Assembly: GCA_963695175.1 (NCBI GenBank)
Contig: CAVOGG010000003.1
Location: 62,001-126,000, forward strand
DNA from: Fodinibacter sp963695175
Lineage (GTDB): Bacteria > Actinomycetota > Actinomycetes > Actinomycetales > Dermatophilaceae
Direction: 5' to 3'
DNA length: 64,000 bases
The translations under genes and the position numbers were made by a program. The notes beneath the pieces were generated by a model. The model was not told the DNA's origin. It did no database searches and saw only the letters and a list, made by a program, of their open reading frames with translations. Below, in pieces: positions 16,254 through 25,897 of this stretch (position 1 is the stretch's first letter; the number at the start of each line of letters is the position of its first letter).

Positions 16254-17032
16254 ATGGCCAAGAAGCCGACCACCTCACCCGCCTCGGCGCGCCAGGCCAA
16301 GATCCAGGCCGCCCAGAAGTCCCAGGGCGGTGGGGCCAACAAGATCGTCGTCGCCACGGTGGTGGTCGTCGTCGCCATCATCGCGGTGGTGGCGGGCGTC
16401 ATCTGGTCACAGCAGAGCCAGGAGACGGCGATCACCGGGGGTGGCAAGGCACTGCCCACCGGGGTGGCCGCCCTGGGTAAGGGATATCCCGCCTTCCAGG
16501 ACGTCACCGCGGCGTCGAACGCGCCCGGTCGTCGACCTCTACGAGGACTTCCAGTGCCCCGCCTGCGCGGCCTTCGAGGCCCAGCTCGGCAGCACCTTCC
16601 AGGAGCAGGCAAAGGCCGGGAAGATCAAGCTGGTCTACCACGTCAAGAACTTCCTCGACGACAACCTGCGCAACGACAGCTCCACCCGCGCCGGCAACGC
16701 GGCGTTCTGCGCCGTCGGACGCCGGCAAGTTCCAGGAGTTCCACAACACGATCTTCCCGAACCAGCCGGCCACCGAGGGTGACGGCTACACCGACGCGCA
16801 GCTCAAGGGCTTCGCCGAGCAGGCGGGGGTGACCGGCGCCGCCCTGACGACCTGGCAGCAGTGCTACGACGCCAACAAGTACGTCGACTACGTCAACTCG
16901 GTCGAGGAGCAGAGCTTCACCGACGGCGTGCGGGGAACCCCGACCGTGAAGATCGACGGCAAGGACGTCGAGCTGTCGACGATCGCGTCCCCCGAGCTCC
17001 TGACCCAGGCCATCCAGAACGCCACCAAGTGA
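16254..17032 (+). pseudogene. DsbA/thioredoxin-fold exported protein, broken by two +1 shifts
   Basis: Three frames join to one protein: a basic N-terminus with one membrane anchor (residues about 27-50), then D-L-Y-E-D-F-Q-C-P-A-C with a CPAC active site, then a helical insert and a final GVRGTPTVKIDGK stretch with the cis-proline. The shifts are one extra G near 16527-16528 (CCCGGTCGTC) and one near 16717-16718 (GTCGGACGCC). Without them the gene is continuous, has no internal stop and keeps every motif. That suggests sequence error rather than decay. The family catalyses disulfide exchange outside the membrane; the MauE-like neighbour may be its electron partner. The lgt start overlaps its stop. 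Confidence 0.8.
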
Positions 17033-17895
17033 CCTCGTACATCCCGAGCCCCACCGTCGGGGTCTTCCACCTCGGGCCGCTGCCGGTCCGGATGTACGCC
17101 CTGTGCATCCTGATCGGCATCGTGCTGGCGGTGTGGCTCACCGGTCGCCGGCTCGTCCCCCGCGGGGGCGAGCCGGGGCAGGCCCTCGACGTCGCGGCGT
17201 GGGCGGTGCTGTTCGGCATCGTCGGCGGTCGGCTCTACCACGTCATCACCACGCCCGGCCCCTACTGGGGTGCAGGCGGCCACCCGGTCGACGCCCTGAA
17301 GATCTGGAACGGCGGCCTGGGCATCTGGGGCGCCATCGCGCTCGGCGCGCTGGGCGCGTGGATCGGCTGTCGGCGGGCCGGCATCAGCTTCCTGGCCTTC
17401 GCCGACGCGGCCGCCCCCGGCGTCGCCTTCGCCCAGGCGATCGGCCGGTTCGGCAACTGGTTCAACAACGAGCTCTACGGCGGCCCGACGACGGTGCCGT
17501 GGGGCCTGGAGATCCACCGGTGGGACCAGTCCGCGGGCAAGGCCGTCGTCGATGCCGCGGGCAAGCCGGTCCTGCTCGGCGTGTTCCAGCCGACCTTCCT
17601 GTACGAGTCGATCTTCCTCGTCGTGCTCGCCGTCGGGCTGCTCGTCGTCGACAAGCGTCGCTCGCTCGCCCCGGGGCAGCTGTTCGGGCTGTACGTGGCG
17701 GGCTACCCGGTCGGCCGGATCGTCGTCGAGAAGCTGCGCACCGACGAGGCCGAGCTGATCCTCGGCCAGCGGCTCAACGTCTGGACGAGCATCGTGGTGT
17801 TCTTCCTGGGCGTCTGGATCGTCTGGTTCACGGGCCGCCGGGCCCGTCGTGAGGAGCAACCACTAGGTGAGCCAGAGTCCCAGGATGTGGGATAG
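17029..17895 (+). CDS. lgt: Prolipoprotein diacylglyceryl transferase
   Basis: A 288-residue membrane enzyme that transfers diacylglycerol from phosphatidylglycerol to the lipobox cysteine of prolipoproteins. About seven membrane helices are present, with V-F-H-L-G-P-L-P-V-R-M-Y near residue 9, GIVGGRLYHVIT near 63 and the family signature GRFGNWFNNELYGGPT at about 137-152. GTG 17029 overlaps the upstream stop. As in mycobacteria it follows the trp genes. It ends this operon; a 126-base gap follows. Confidence 0.95.
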   Translation: MTSYIPSPTVGVFHLGPLPVRMYALCILIGIVLAVWLTGRRLVPRGGEPGQALDVAAWAVLFGIVGGRLYHVITTPGPYWGAGGHPVDALKIWNGGLGIWGAIALGALGAWIGCRRAGISFLAFADAAAPGVAFAQAIGRFGNWFNNELYGGPTTVPWGLEIHRWDQSAGKAVVDAAGKPVLLGVFQPTFLYESIFLVVLAVGLLVVDKRRSLAPGQLFGLYVAGYPVGRIVVEKLRTDEAELILGQRLNVWTSIVVFFLGVWIVWFTGRRARREEQPLGEPESQDVG

Positions 17896-17930
17896 CGCGG
17901 CTCAGATGGCAAGACGAGAGGCTCCGGCGA

Positions 17931-18010
17931 TATCCTTCCGGGACGTGGCCAGAGCCGTCCGCGCCTGACCTTGCCGTGCCCGGTCCTCAGCGGCCGACGA
18001 CCCCGAGGAC
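17931..18010 (+). promoter_or_regulatory. Putative promoter and leader of gltBD
   Basis: TATCCT (17931-17936) is a plausible -10 in the gap before gltB, leaving a leader of about 80 bases. In it GTCCTC (17983-17988) can pair with GAGGAC (18005-18010), the only Shine-Dalgarno-like run before the gltB GTG. No other signal was recognised in 17896-18021. Confidence 0.3.
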
Positions 18011-18021
18011 GGTGATGCGAC

Positions 18022-21000
18022 GTGACCGTCGCCCGCTTCTCCGCCCAGCCCGCCGACACCGGCCTGTACCGCCGCGAGCACGAGCACGACGCCTGCGGCG
18101 TGGCCATGGTGGCGACGATGCGGGGGACCGCCGGCCACGACATCGTCGTGCACGCCCTCGACGCCCTGCGCAACCTCGACCACCGCGGCGCCACCGGCGC
18201 CGACCCGCTGGTCGGTGACGGCGCCGGCATCCTCACCCAGGTCCCCGACGCCTTCTTCCGCGCCGTCCTGGATGCCGACCTGCCCCCGGCAGGCGCGTAT
18301 GCCGTCGGCATGGCCTACCTGCCCGACGACGCCGACGAGCGCTCCGCGGCCGAGGCCCGCATCGAGGACATCGCTGCGAGCGAGGGCCTGCGGGTCATCG
18401 CCTGGCGCGACGTGCCCGTCACGCCCGACCTCGTCGGCCGCACCGCCCGCGAGTGCATGCCGATCTTCCGCCAGCTCTTCGTCGCCTCCGAGCACGGCCT
18501 GAGCGGCATCGAGCTCGACCGGGTCGCCTTCTGCCTGCGCAAGCGGGCCGAGCACGAGGCCGAGGTCTACTTCCCGTCGCTGTCGGCCCGCACCGTGGTC
18601 TACAAGGGGATGCTCACCACCGGGCAGCTCGAGCCGTTCTTCCCCGACCTGTCCGACGAGCGGTTCGCCTCCGAGCTGGCCCTGGTGCACTCCCGCTTCT
18701 CGACCAACACCTTCCCGAGCTGGCCGCTGGCCCACCCGTACCGGCTCATCGCCCACAACGGCGAGATCAACACCGTCAAGGGCAACCGCAACTGGATGCG
18801 CGCGCGCGAGAGCCAGATCAGCTCCGACCTCTTCCCCGGTGACCTGTCCCGGGCCTTCCCGATCTGCACCCCGGGCGCCTCCGACTCGGCCACCTTCGAC
18901 GAGGTGCTCGAGCTGCTGCACCTCGGCGGCCGGTCCCTGCCGCACGCCGTGCTGATGATGATCCCGGAGGCCTGGGAGAACCACGAGTCGATGGACCCCG
19001 CACGTAAGGCGTTCTACGAGTTCCACTCCACCTTCATGGAGCCGTGGGACGGACCGGCCTGCGTCACCTTCACCGACGGCACCCTGATCGGTGCCGTGCT
19101 CGACCGCAACGGGCTGCGCCCGGGCCGCTACTGGGTCACCGATGACGGCCTCGTCGTGCTCGCCTCGGAGGCCGGCGTGCTCGACCTCGAGCCCGAGCGG
19201 GTCGTCCGCCGCGGCCGGCTGCAGCCCGGCCGGATGTTCCTCGTCGACACCGCCGCGGGGCGCATCGTCAGCGACGAGGAGGTCAAGTCCACCCTCGCCG
19301 GCGAGAACCCCTACGAGGAGTGGCTGCACGCCGGGCTGATCGGCCTGGCCGACCTGCCCGAGCGCGAGCACATCATCCACACCCCGGCCTCGGTGGCCCG
19401 GCGCCAGCGCACCTTCGGATACACCGAGGAGGAGCTGAAGATCCTGATCGCTCCGATGGCGGCCTCCGGTGGTGAGGCCCTCGGCTCGATGGGCACCGAC
19501 ACCCCGATCGCCGTGCTGTCCGAGCGCCCGCGGATCATCTTCGACTACTTCACCCAGCTGTTCGCGCAGGTCACCAACCCGCCGCTCGACGCGATCCGCG
19601 AGGAGCTCGTCACCTCGCTGGGCAGCTCGATCGGCCCCGAGGGCAACGTCCTGGCCGCCACCCCGGCGCACGCCCGCCAGGTCGTGCTGCCCTTCCCGGT
19701 CATCGACAACGACGAGCTCGCCAAGATCGTGCACATCAACGCCGACGGCGACCTGCCCGGCTACAGCACCGTCGTGGTCAAGGGCACCTACGACGTGCAC
19801 GGCGGCGAGGACGCGCTGCGCGCCCGCCTGCACGAGATCTTCGCCGAGGTGTCGGCCGCGATCTCCGACGGCGCCCGCTTCGTGGTGCTCTCCGACCGCG
19901 ACTCCGACCGCGACCTCGCGCCGATCCCGTCGCTGCTGCTCACCTCCGCGGTGCACCACCACCTGATCCGCGAGAAGACCCGCACCCAGGTCGGCCTCGT
20001 CGTCGAGGCCGGCGACGTGCGCGAGGTGCACCACGTGGCCCTGCTCGTCGGCTACGGCGCGGCCGCCATCAACCCCTACCTCGCGATGGAGACCGTCGAG
20101 GACATGGTGCGGCACGGCGCCATCACCGCCGTCACCGAGGAGAAGGCGGTCGCCAACCTGATCAAGGCGCTCGGCAAGGGCGTGCTCAAGGTGATGTCGA
20201 AGATGGGCATCTCGACGGTGGCGTCCTACCGCGGCGCCCAGGTCTTCGAGGCGATCGGACTGTCGCAGGACCTCGTCGACGAGTTCTTCACCGGCACGGT
20301 GAGCCAGCTCGGCGGGGTGGGCCTCGACGTCATCGCGGCCGAGACGGCGGCCCGGCACGAGGCCGCCTACCCGCCCGACGGCATCCGGCAGGCGCACCGC
20401 AAGCTGCTCGTGGGCGGTGAGTACCAGTGGCGCCGCGAGGGCGAGCCGCACCTGTTCGACCCCGACACGGTCTTCCGGCTGCAGCACGCCACCCGGGCCC
20501 GCCGCTACGACGTGTTCAAGCAGTACACCTCGCGGATCGACGAGCAGGCCGGCCGGCTGATGACGCTGCGCGGGCTCTTCGAGCTCGGCGGCGCCGACCC
20601 GCGCCCGCCCGTGCCGATCGAGGAGGTCGAGCCGGTGGGCTCGATCGTCCAGCGCTTCAACACCGGCGCGATGAGCTACGGCTCGATCAGCATGGAGGCG
20701 CACGAGACCCTCGCCATCGCGATGAACCGGCTCAAGGCCCGGTCCAACACCGGCGAGGGCGGCGAGGACGCCGAGCGACTGATGGACCCCGAGCGTCGCT
20801 CGGCGATCAAGCAGGTGGCGTCCGGCCGCTTCGGTGTCACCTCGCTCTACCTCACCCACGCCGACGACATCCAGATCAAGATGGCGCAGGGCGCCAAGCC
20901 GGGGGAGGGCGGCCAGCTGCCCGGGCCCAAGGTCTACCCGTGGATCGCGAAGACCCGGCACTCGACGCCGGGGGTCGGGCTGATCAGCCCGCCGCCGCAC

Positions 21001-22563
21001 CACGACATCTACTCGATCGAGGACCTCGCCCAGCTGATCCACGACCTCAAGAACGCCAACCCCGAGGCCCGGATCCACGTCAAGCTCGTCTCCGAGGTCG
21101 GGGTCGGCACCGTCGCCGCGGGCGTCAGCAAGGCGCACGCCGACGTGGTGCTCATCTCCGGCCATGACGGCGGCACCGGCGCCAGCCCGCTGACCAGCCT
21201 CAAGCACGCCGGCGGCCCGTGGGAGCTCGGCCTGGCCGAGACCCAGCAGACGCTGGTGCTCAACGGGCTGCGCGACCGGATCGTCGTGCAGGTCGACGGC
21301 CAGCTCAAGACCGGCCGCGACGTCGTCATCGCGGCCCTGCTCGGCGCCGAGGAGTTCGGCTTCGCGACGGCTCCGCTCGTGGTGTCGGGCTGCGTCCTGA
21401 TGCGGGTCTGCCACCTCGACACCTGTCCGGTCGGCATCGCGACCCAGAACCCCGAGCTGCGGGCCCGCTTCTCGGGGGCGCCGGAGTTCGTCGAGACCTT
21501 CTTCGAGTACATCGCCGAGGAGGTCCGCGAGCACCTCGCCGCGCTCGGCTTCCGCAGCATCGAGGAGGCGATCGGCCAGATCAGCCACCTCGACACCGCC
21601 AAAGCCATCACCCACTGGAAGGCCTCAGGCCTCGACCTGAGCCCGATCCTCGCCGAGGTGGACAGCCCCGACGGCTCGGGCACCCACCACACGATCGCCC
21701 AGGACCACGGGCTCGAGAAGGCCCTCGACCACCAGCTCATCGCCGCCGCCCGCGACGCCATCGACCACGGCACCGCGGTGACCGCGCGCTTCCCGATCCG
21801 CAACGTCAACCGCACCGTCGGCACGATGCTGGGGCACGAGGTCACCAAGGCGCACCCGAAGGGCCTCGAGGACGGCACCATCGACTACCTGCTCACCGGG
21901 TCGGCCGGGCAGAGCTTCGGGGCGTTCCTGCCCGCCGGCATCACCCTGCGGCTCGACGGCGACGCCAACGACTACGTCGGCAAGGGCCTGTCCGGCGGCC
22001 GGGTCGTCGTGCGGCCGGCCCCGGGCTCGGCGCTGGTGGCCGAGGAGAACGTCATCGCCGGCAACGTCATCGCCTACGGCGCGACGTCCGGCGAGCTCTT
22101 CCTGCGCGGCCGGGTGGGTGAGCGCTTCTGCGTGCGCAACTCCGGCGCCACCGCGGTCGTCGAGGGCGTGGGCGACCACGGCCTGGAGTACATGACCGGC
22201 GGCACCGCGCTCATCCTCGGCCCGACCGGGCGCAACGTGGCGGCCGGGATGTCGGGCGGCGTCGGCTACGTGCTCGACCTCGACCACACGCACGTCAACC
22301 GCGAGCTGGTCGACCTCGGGCCGCTGCGGCCCGAGGACGAGCTCGTCGTGCACGACCTGCTCGAGCGCCACCAGGCGTGGACCGACTCGACGGTCGCGGC
22401 GCAGCTCCTCGCCGACTGGGACACCGCCCGGTCGGCCTTCACCCTGGTCCTGCCCCGCGCCTACCAACGCGTCATCGACGTGCGGTCCAAGGCTGCGGCG
22501 GAGGGACTCGACCCCGACGGCGCCCAGGTGTGGGAGCGGATCATGGAGGCCTCCCGTGGCTGA
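18022..22563 (+). CDS. gltB: Glutamate synthase, large subunit
   Basis: A 1513-residue complex iron-sulfur flavoprotein making two glutamates from glutamine and 2-oxoglutarate. The N-terminal class II amidotransferase domain (about 25-430) starts at Cys25 in HDACGVAM, exposed after removal of a short propeptide. A central domain follows, then the FMN barrel (about 830-1200). The 3Fe-4S cysteines follow the C-x5-C-x4-C pattern at about residues 1124-1135, and a GXGXG beta-helix closes the C-terminus. Length is normal. The gene is intact over 4.5 kb. gltD overlaps its 3' end by 8 bases. Confidence 0.97.
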   Translation: MTVARFSAQPADTGLYRREHEHDACGVAMVATMRGTAGHDIVVHALDALRNLDHRGATGADPLVGDGAGILTQVPDAFFRAVLDADLPPAGAYAVGMAYLPDDADERSAAEARIEDIAASEGLRVIAWRDVPVTPDLVGRTARECMPIFRQLFVASEHGLSGIELDRVAFCLRKRAEHEAEVYFPSLSARTVVYKGMLTTGQLEPFFPDLSDERFASELALVHSRFSTNTFPSWPLAHPYRLIAHNGEINTVKGNRNWMRARESQISSDLFPGDLSRAFPICTPGASDSATFDEVLELLHLGGRSLPHAVLMMIPEAWENHESMDPARKAFYEFHSTFMEPWDGPACVTFTDGTLIGAVLDRNGLRPGRYWVTDDGLVVLASEAGVLDLEPERVVRRGRLQPGRMFLVDTAAGRIVSDEEVKSTLAGENPYEEWLHAGLIGLADLPEREHIIHTPASVARRQRTFGYTEEELKILIAPMAASGGEALGSMGTDTPIAVLSERPRIIFDYFTQLFAQVTNPPLDAIREELVTSLGSSIGPEGNVLAATPAHARQVVLPFPVIDNDELAKIVHINADGDLPGYSTVVVKGTYDVHGGEDALRARLHEIFAEVSAAISDGARFVVLSDRDSDRDLAPIPSLLLTSAVHHHLIREKTRTQVGLVVEAGDVREVHHVALLVGYGAAAINPYLAMETVEDMVRHGAITAVTEEKAVANLIKALGKGVLKVMSKMGISTVASYRGAQVFEAIGLSQDLVDEFFTGTVSQLGGVGLDVIAAETAARHEAAYPPDGIRQAHRKLLVGGEYQWRREGEPHLFDPDTVFRLQHATRARRYDVFKQYTSRIDEQAGRLMTLRGLFELGGADPRPPVPIEEVEPVGSIVQRFNTGAMSYGSISMEAHETLAIAMNRLKARSNTGEGGEDAERLMDPERRSAIKQVASGRFGVTSLYLTHADDIQIKMAQGAKPGEGGQLPGPKVYPWIAKTRHSTPGVGLISPPPHHDIYSIEDLAQLIHDLKNANPEARIHVKLVSEVGVGTVAAGVSKAHADVVLISGHDGGTGASPLTSLKHAGGPWELGLAETQQTLVLNGLRDRIVVQVDGQLKTGRDVVIAALLGAEEFGFATAPLVVSGCVLMRVCHLDTCPVGIATQNPELRARFSGAPEFVETFFEYIAEEVREHLAALGFRSIEEAIGQISHLDTAKAITHWKASGLDLSPILAEVDSPDGSGTHHTIAQDHGLEKALDHQLIAAARDAIDHGTAVTARFPIRNVNRTVGTMLGHEVTKAHPKGLEDGTIDYLLTGSAGQSFGAFLPAGITLRLDGDANDYVGKGLSGGRVVVRPAPGSALVAEENVIAGNVIAYGATSGELFLRGRVGERFCVRNSGATAVVEGVGDHGLEYMTGGTALILGPTGRNVAAGMSGGVGYVLDLDHTHVNRELVDLGPLRPEDELVVHDLLERHQAWTDSTVAAQLLADWDTARSAFTLVLPRAYQRVIDVRSKAAAEGLDPDGAQVWERIMEASRG

Positions 22564-24013
22564 CCCCCAGGGCTTTCTGCACACGCGCGAGCGTGAGCTG
22601 CCCCGACGTCGACCCGTGCCGGTCCGCATCAGGGACTGGAAGGAGGTCTACGAGGAGCAGCCCGCCACCGAGCTCCAGCGCCAGGCCGGCCGCTGCATGG
22701 ACTGCGGTATCCCGTTCTGCCACAGCGGTTGTCCGCTGGGCAACCTGATCCCCGAGTGGAACGACCTCGCGTGGAAGGGGGAGTGGCGCCAGGCCATCGA
22801 CCGGCTGCACGCCACGAACAACTTCCCGGAGTTCACCGGCCGGCTCTGCCCGGCGCCGTGCGAGTCGGCGTGCGTGCTCGGCATCAACCAGCCGGCCGTG
22901 ACGATCAAGCAGGTCGAGGTCAGCATCATCGACCGCGCCTTCGCCAACGGCACCGTCACCCCGGAGGCGCCCGAGCGGCTCTCCGGCAAGACCGTCGCCG
23001 TCGTCGGCTCCGGGCCGGCGGGGCTCGCCGCCGCCCAGCAGCTGACCCGTGCGGGTCACACGGTGGCCGTCTACGAGCGCGCCGACCGGCCGGGCGGCCT
23101 GCTGCGCTACGGCATCCCCGAGTTCAAGATGGAGAAGGCCGTCCTCGACCGGCGGATCGGGCAGATGAAGTCCGAGGGCACCCGCTTCCGCACCGGGGTC
23201 GAGGTCGGTCGCGACCTCACCGGCGCCGACCTGCGCAAGCGGTTCGACGCGATCGTCGTGGCGATCGGCGCCACCGTGCCGCGCGAGCTGCCGGTGCCCG
23301 GGCGCGAGCTCGACGGCGTCATGCAGGCCATGGACTTCCTGCCGCCGGCCAACCGGGTCGCCCTCGGCCAGAGCGTCACGGGGCAGGTGACCGCGGCCGG
23401 CAAGGACGTCATCGTCATCGGCGGCGGCGACACCGGCGCCGACTGCATCGGCACCGCGCACCGCCAGGGCGCCCGCTCGGTGACCAGCCTCGAGATCATG
23501 CCGCAGCCGCCGGCCGAGCGCGCCGCGCACCAGCCGTGGCCGACCTACCCGATGACCTTCCGCGTCGCCTCCGCGCACGAGGAGGGCGGCGAGCGGGTGT
23601 ACGCCGTGTCGACGAGCGAGATCGTCGGCGACGCCGAGGGCCGGGTGGCCGCGCTGCGGCTGCACGAGGTCGTCATGGGCGAGGGCGGTTTCGAGAAGGT
23701 CGAGGGCAGCGACAAGGAGATCCCCGCACAGCTCGTGCTGCTCGCGATGGGCTTCCTCGGCCCGCAGCGTGAGCTGCTCGACCAGCTCGGGGTCGACCGT
23801 GACGCCCGCACCAACGCCGCCCGCGACGACGCCTACATGACCGCCGTGCCCGGGATCTTCGTCGCCGGCGACGCCGGCCGCGGCCAGTCGCTCATCGTCT
23901 GGGCGATCGCCGAGGGGCGCTCCGCCGCACACGAGGTGGACGCCTGGCTGATGGGCAAGCCGTCGCGACTGCCGCGCCCGATCAACCCGACGGACCGCCC
24001 GCTGCTCCCCTGA
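22556..24013 (+). CDS. gltD: Glutamate synthase, small subunit
   Basis: A 485-residue NADPH-dependent FAD enzyme that feeds electrons to GltB. The N-terminal domain carries two 4Fe-4S cysteine clusters (CMDCGIPFCHSGC at about 47-59 and CPAPCESAC at about 98-106). The FAD site is VVGSGPAGLAAA near 149-160 and the NADPH site VIGGGDTGADC near 286-296. The C-terminal GIFVAGDAGRGQSLIVWAI is the conserved FAD end loop. GTG 22556 lies inside gltB. Confidence 0.97.
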   Translation: MADPQGFLHTRERELPRRRPVPVRIRDWKEVYEEQPATELQRQAGRCMDCGIPFCHSGCPLGNLIPEWNDLAWKGEWRQAIDRLHATNNFPEFTGRLCPAPCESACVLGINQPAVTIKQVEVSIIDRAFANGTVTPEAPERLSGKTVAVVGSGPAGLAAAQQLTRAGHTVAVYERADRPGGLLRYGIPEFKMEKAVLDRRIGQMKSEGTRFRTGVEVGRDLTGADLRKRFDAIVVAIGATVPRELPVPGRELDGVMQAMDFLPPANRVALGQSVTGQVTAAGKDVIVIGGGDTGADCIGTAHRQGARSVTSLEIMPQPPAERAAHQPWPTYPMTFRVASAHEEGGERVYAVSTSEIVGDAEGRVAALRLHEVVMGEGGFEKVEGSDKEIPAQLVLLAMGFLGPQRELLDQLGVDRDARTNAARDDAYMTAVPGIFVAGDAGRGQSLIVWAIAEGRSAAHEVDAWLMGKPSRLPRPINPTDRPLLP

Positions 24014-24078
24014 CGGAAGGGGGGTCCGCGGGCCGGTCCGAAGTGTGGCCCGCGTCTCGGTGGAAGCGGTTGCACCGT

Positions 24079-24084
24079 TAGGCT
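24079..24084 (+). promoter_or_regulatory. -10 box for pyk
   Basis: TAGGCT ends 7 bases before the pyk ATG, and no Shine-Dalgarno lies between, so pyk is probably leaderless. The gap 24014-24091 holds nothing else clear. Confidence 0.55.
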
Positions 24085-24091
24085 CGACACC

Positions 24092-25552
24092 ATGCGTCGC
24101 GCCAAGATCGTCTGCACCCTCGGACCCGCCACCAGCTCGGCCGAGAACCTCCGAGAGCTCGTCCGTGCCGGCATGGACGTCGCCCGGCTCAACCTCAGCC
24201 ACGGTGACCACGCCGACCACGAACGGGTCTACAAGGACGTGCGGAAGGCGAGTGACCAGACCGGCCGCGCGGTCGGCATCCTCGTCGACCTGCAGGGTCC
24301 GAAGATCCGCACCGCGCGGTTCGAGAACGGCCCGATCCAGCTCGTGCCCGGCACGACCTTCACCATCACCACGCGCGACGTGCCCGGTGACGAGAAGGAG
24401 GTCGGCACCACGTACTCCGGCCTCCCGGGCGACGTCACGGCCGGCGACCGCATCCTCATCGACGACGGCAAGCTCGCGCTGATCGCCACCTCGGTCACCG
24501 AGACCGACGTCGTGTGCCAGGTGCTCGAGGGCGGCACGCTGTCGAACAACAAGGGCATCAACCTGCCGGGGGTCGCGGTCTCGGTCCCCGCGATGTCGGA
24601 GAAGGACAAGGCCGACCTGCGCTGGGCGCTGCGGATGCGCGTCGACATGATCGCGCTGTCGTTCGTGCGCACCGCCGACGACATCCGCGACGTGCACCAG
24701 ATCATGGACGAGGAGGGCCTGCGCCTTCCGGTCATCGCCAAGATCGAGAAGCCGCAGGCCGTCGACAACCTCGACGAGATCATCCGCGCCTTCGACGGCG
24801 TCATGGTGGCCCGAGGCGACCTCGGCGTCGAGATGCCGCTCGAGGAGGTGCCGCTGGTGCAGAAGCGCGCCTGCGAGATCGCCCGGCGCCGCGCCAAGCC
24901 GGTCATCGTCGCGACCCAGGTGCTCGAGTCGATGATCGAGAACAGCCGGCCGACCCGCGCCGAGGCCTCGGACGCCGCCAACGCGGTGCTCGACGGCGCC
25001 GACGCGCTGATGCTCTCCGGCGAGACCAGCGTCGGCAAGCACGCGTTCGCCGCGGTGCGCACGATGGCGCGGATCATCGAGAACACCGAGGACCACGGGC
25101 TGCACCGCATCCGCCCGCTCGGCACCCGGCCGAACTCCAAGGGCGGCGCGGTCACCGCGGCGGCGGCCGAGATCGGCGAGCTGCTGGGCTGCAAGTACCT
25201 CATCACCTTCACCACCAGCGGCGACTCGACCCGCCGGCTGTCGCGGGTCCGCCCGCGCATCCCCATGCTCGCGTTCACGCCGAACCAGTGGACCCGCAGC
25301 CAGCTCGCGCTGACCTGGGGCGTCGAGACCTTCCTCGTGGGCGACGCCCGGCACACCGACGAGATGGCGATGCAGGTCGACGAGGTGCTGATGGCCGCCG
25401 GTCGGGTGGTCGAGGGCGACACCGTGATCATCGTCGCCGGCTCGCCCCCCGGCATCCCCGGCTCCACCAACGCGCTGCGCGTCCACCGCATCGGGGACGC
25501 CAAGAACCGGGTCGCGCCCGCGTACAGCGACATCGCGACCGGGGCCGTCTGA
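24092..25552 (+). CDS. pyk: Pyruvate kinase
   Basis: A 486-residue glycolytic enzyme transferring phosphate from phosphoenolpyruvate to ADP. The N-terminus RRAKIVCTLGPATSS and the active-site MVARGDLGVEMPLEEVPLVQK stretch (about 238-258) are canonical, as are A-T-Q-V-L-E-S-M-I and E-A-S-D-A-A-N-A-V-L-D-G-A-D near 273-310. The B domain (about 70-165) and the C-terminal allosteric domain (about 345-486) are both present. It stands alone between gltBD and the tRNA gene. Confidence 0.97.
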   Translation: MRRAKIVCTLGPATSSAENLRELVRAGMDVARLNLSHGDHADHERVYKDVRKASDQTGRAVGILVDLQGPKIRTARFENGPIQLVPGTTFTITTRDVPGDEKEVGTTYSGLPGDVTAGDRILIDDGKLALIATSVTETDVVCQVLEGGTLSNNKGINLPGVAVSVPAMSEKDKADLRWALRMRVDMIALSFVRTADDIRDVHQIMDEEGLRLPVIAKIEKPQAVDNLDEIIRAFDGVMVARGDLGVEMPLEEVPLVQKRACEIARRRAKPVIVATQVLESMIENSRPTRAEASDAANAVLDGADALMLSGETSVGKHAFAAVRTMARIIENTEDHGLHRIRPLGTRPNSKGGAVTAAAAEIGELLGCKYLITFTTSGDSTRRLSRVRPRIPMLAFTPNQWTRSQLALTWGVETFLVGDARHTDEMAMQVDEVLMAAGRVVEGDTVIIVAGSPPGIPGSTNALRVHRIGDAKNRVAPAYSDIATGAV

Positions 25553-25790
25553 GGCGGTCCCTAGTACCGACGAGGAGGCGACGGCCTGGGAGCTCATACC
25601 GCGATCCAGACAGGCCGCGGTGACTGCGCGGACCGGCCCGCGTGCGCAGCCATCTCCGCAGGTCAGGGGCCACTGCCAGGATGAGTGGATGGCCGATCTC
25701 GCGCTGGGGACCGGGTGCGGGACGACCCATGGTGGCCTGTATTCTGCTACCAGCCACATGAGCTGGGGGTCCGCCCACTCGATGGCCATC

Positions 25791-25796
25791 TATATT
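25791..25796 (+). promoter_or_regulatory. -10 box for the tRNA-Leu/response regulator unit
   Basis: TATATT is an A/T patch unusual for this sequence, 18 bases before the tRNA 5' end. No good -35 was seen. The rest of the 25553-25813 gap shows no gene; CGGCCTG (25582-25588) and CAGGCCG (25611-25617) could pair as a weak pyk terminator. Confidence 0.4.
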
Positions 25797-25813
25797 TGCA
25801 GGTCAGGCCCCCA

Positions 25814-25896
25814 GCCGGGGTGGTGGAATGGCAGACACGGAGGACTCAAAATCCTCTGCCCGCAAGGGCGTGCGGGTTCAAGTCCCGCTCCCGGCA
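25814..25896 (+). tRNA. tRNA-Leu (anticodon CAA)
   Basis: The cloverleaf is complete. The acceptor GCCGGGG pairs with TCCCGGC with one G-U, the D stem is GTG/CAC, the anticodon stem is GAGGA/TCCTC around loop CTCAAAA giving CAA, a long class II variable arm follows (GCCC-GCAA-GGGC), and the T stem GCGGG/CCCGC encloses TTCAAGT. The discriminator is A. CCA is not encoded. It reads UUG leucine codons. Confidence 0.95.
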
Positions 25897-25897
25897 C

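Noticed and set aside
17902..21615. Open minus-strand frame of about 1237 codons opposite gltB
   Set aside because: Shadow of a high-GC coding strand; composition is Asp/Arg/His/Gly-rich low complexity without domains, and gltB on the other strand is certain.
22541..25789. Open minus-strand frame of about 1082 codons opposite gltD and pyk
   Set aside because: Same shadow effect; spans two genuine genes and their gap.
25685..25897. Longer frame of the ANTAR regulator from ATG 25685
   Set aside because: It would be translated through the tRNA gene; homologues begin at the MSET-type N-terminus.
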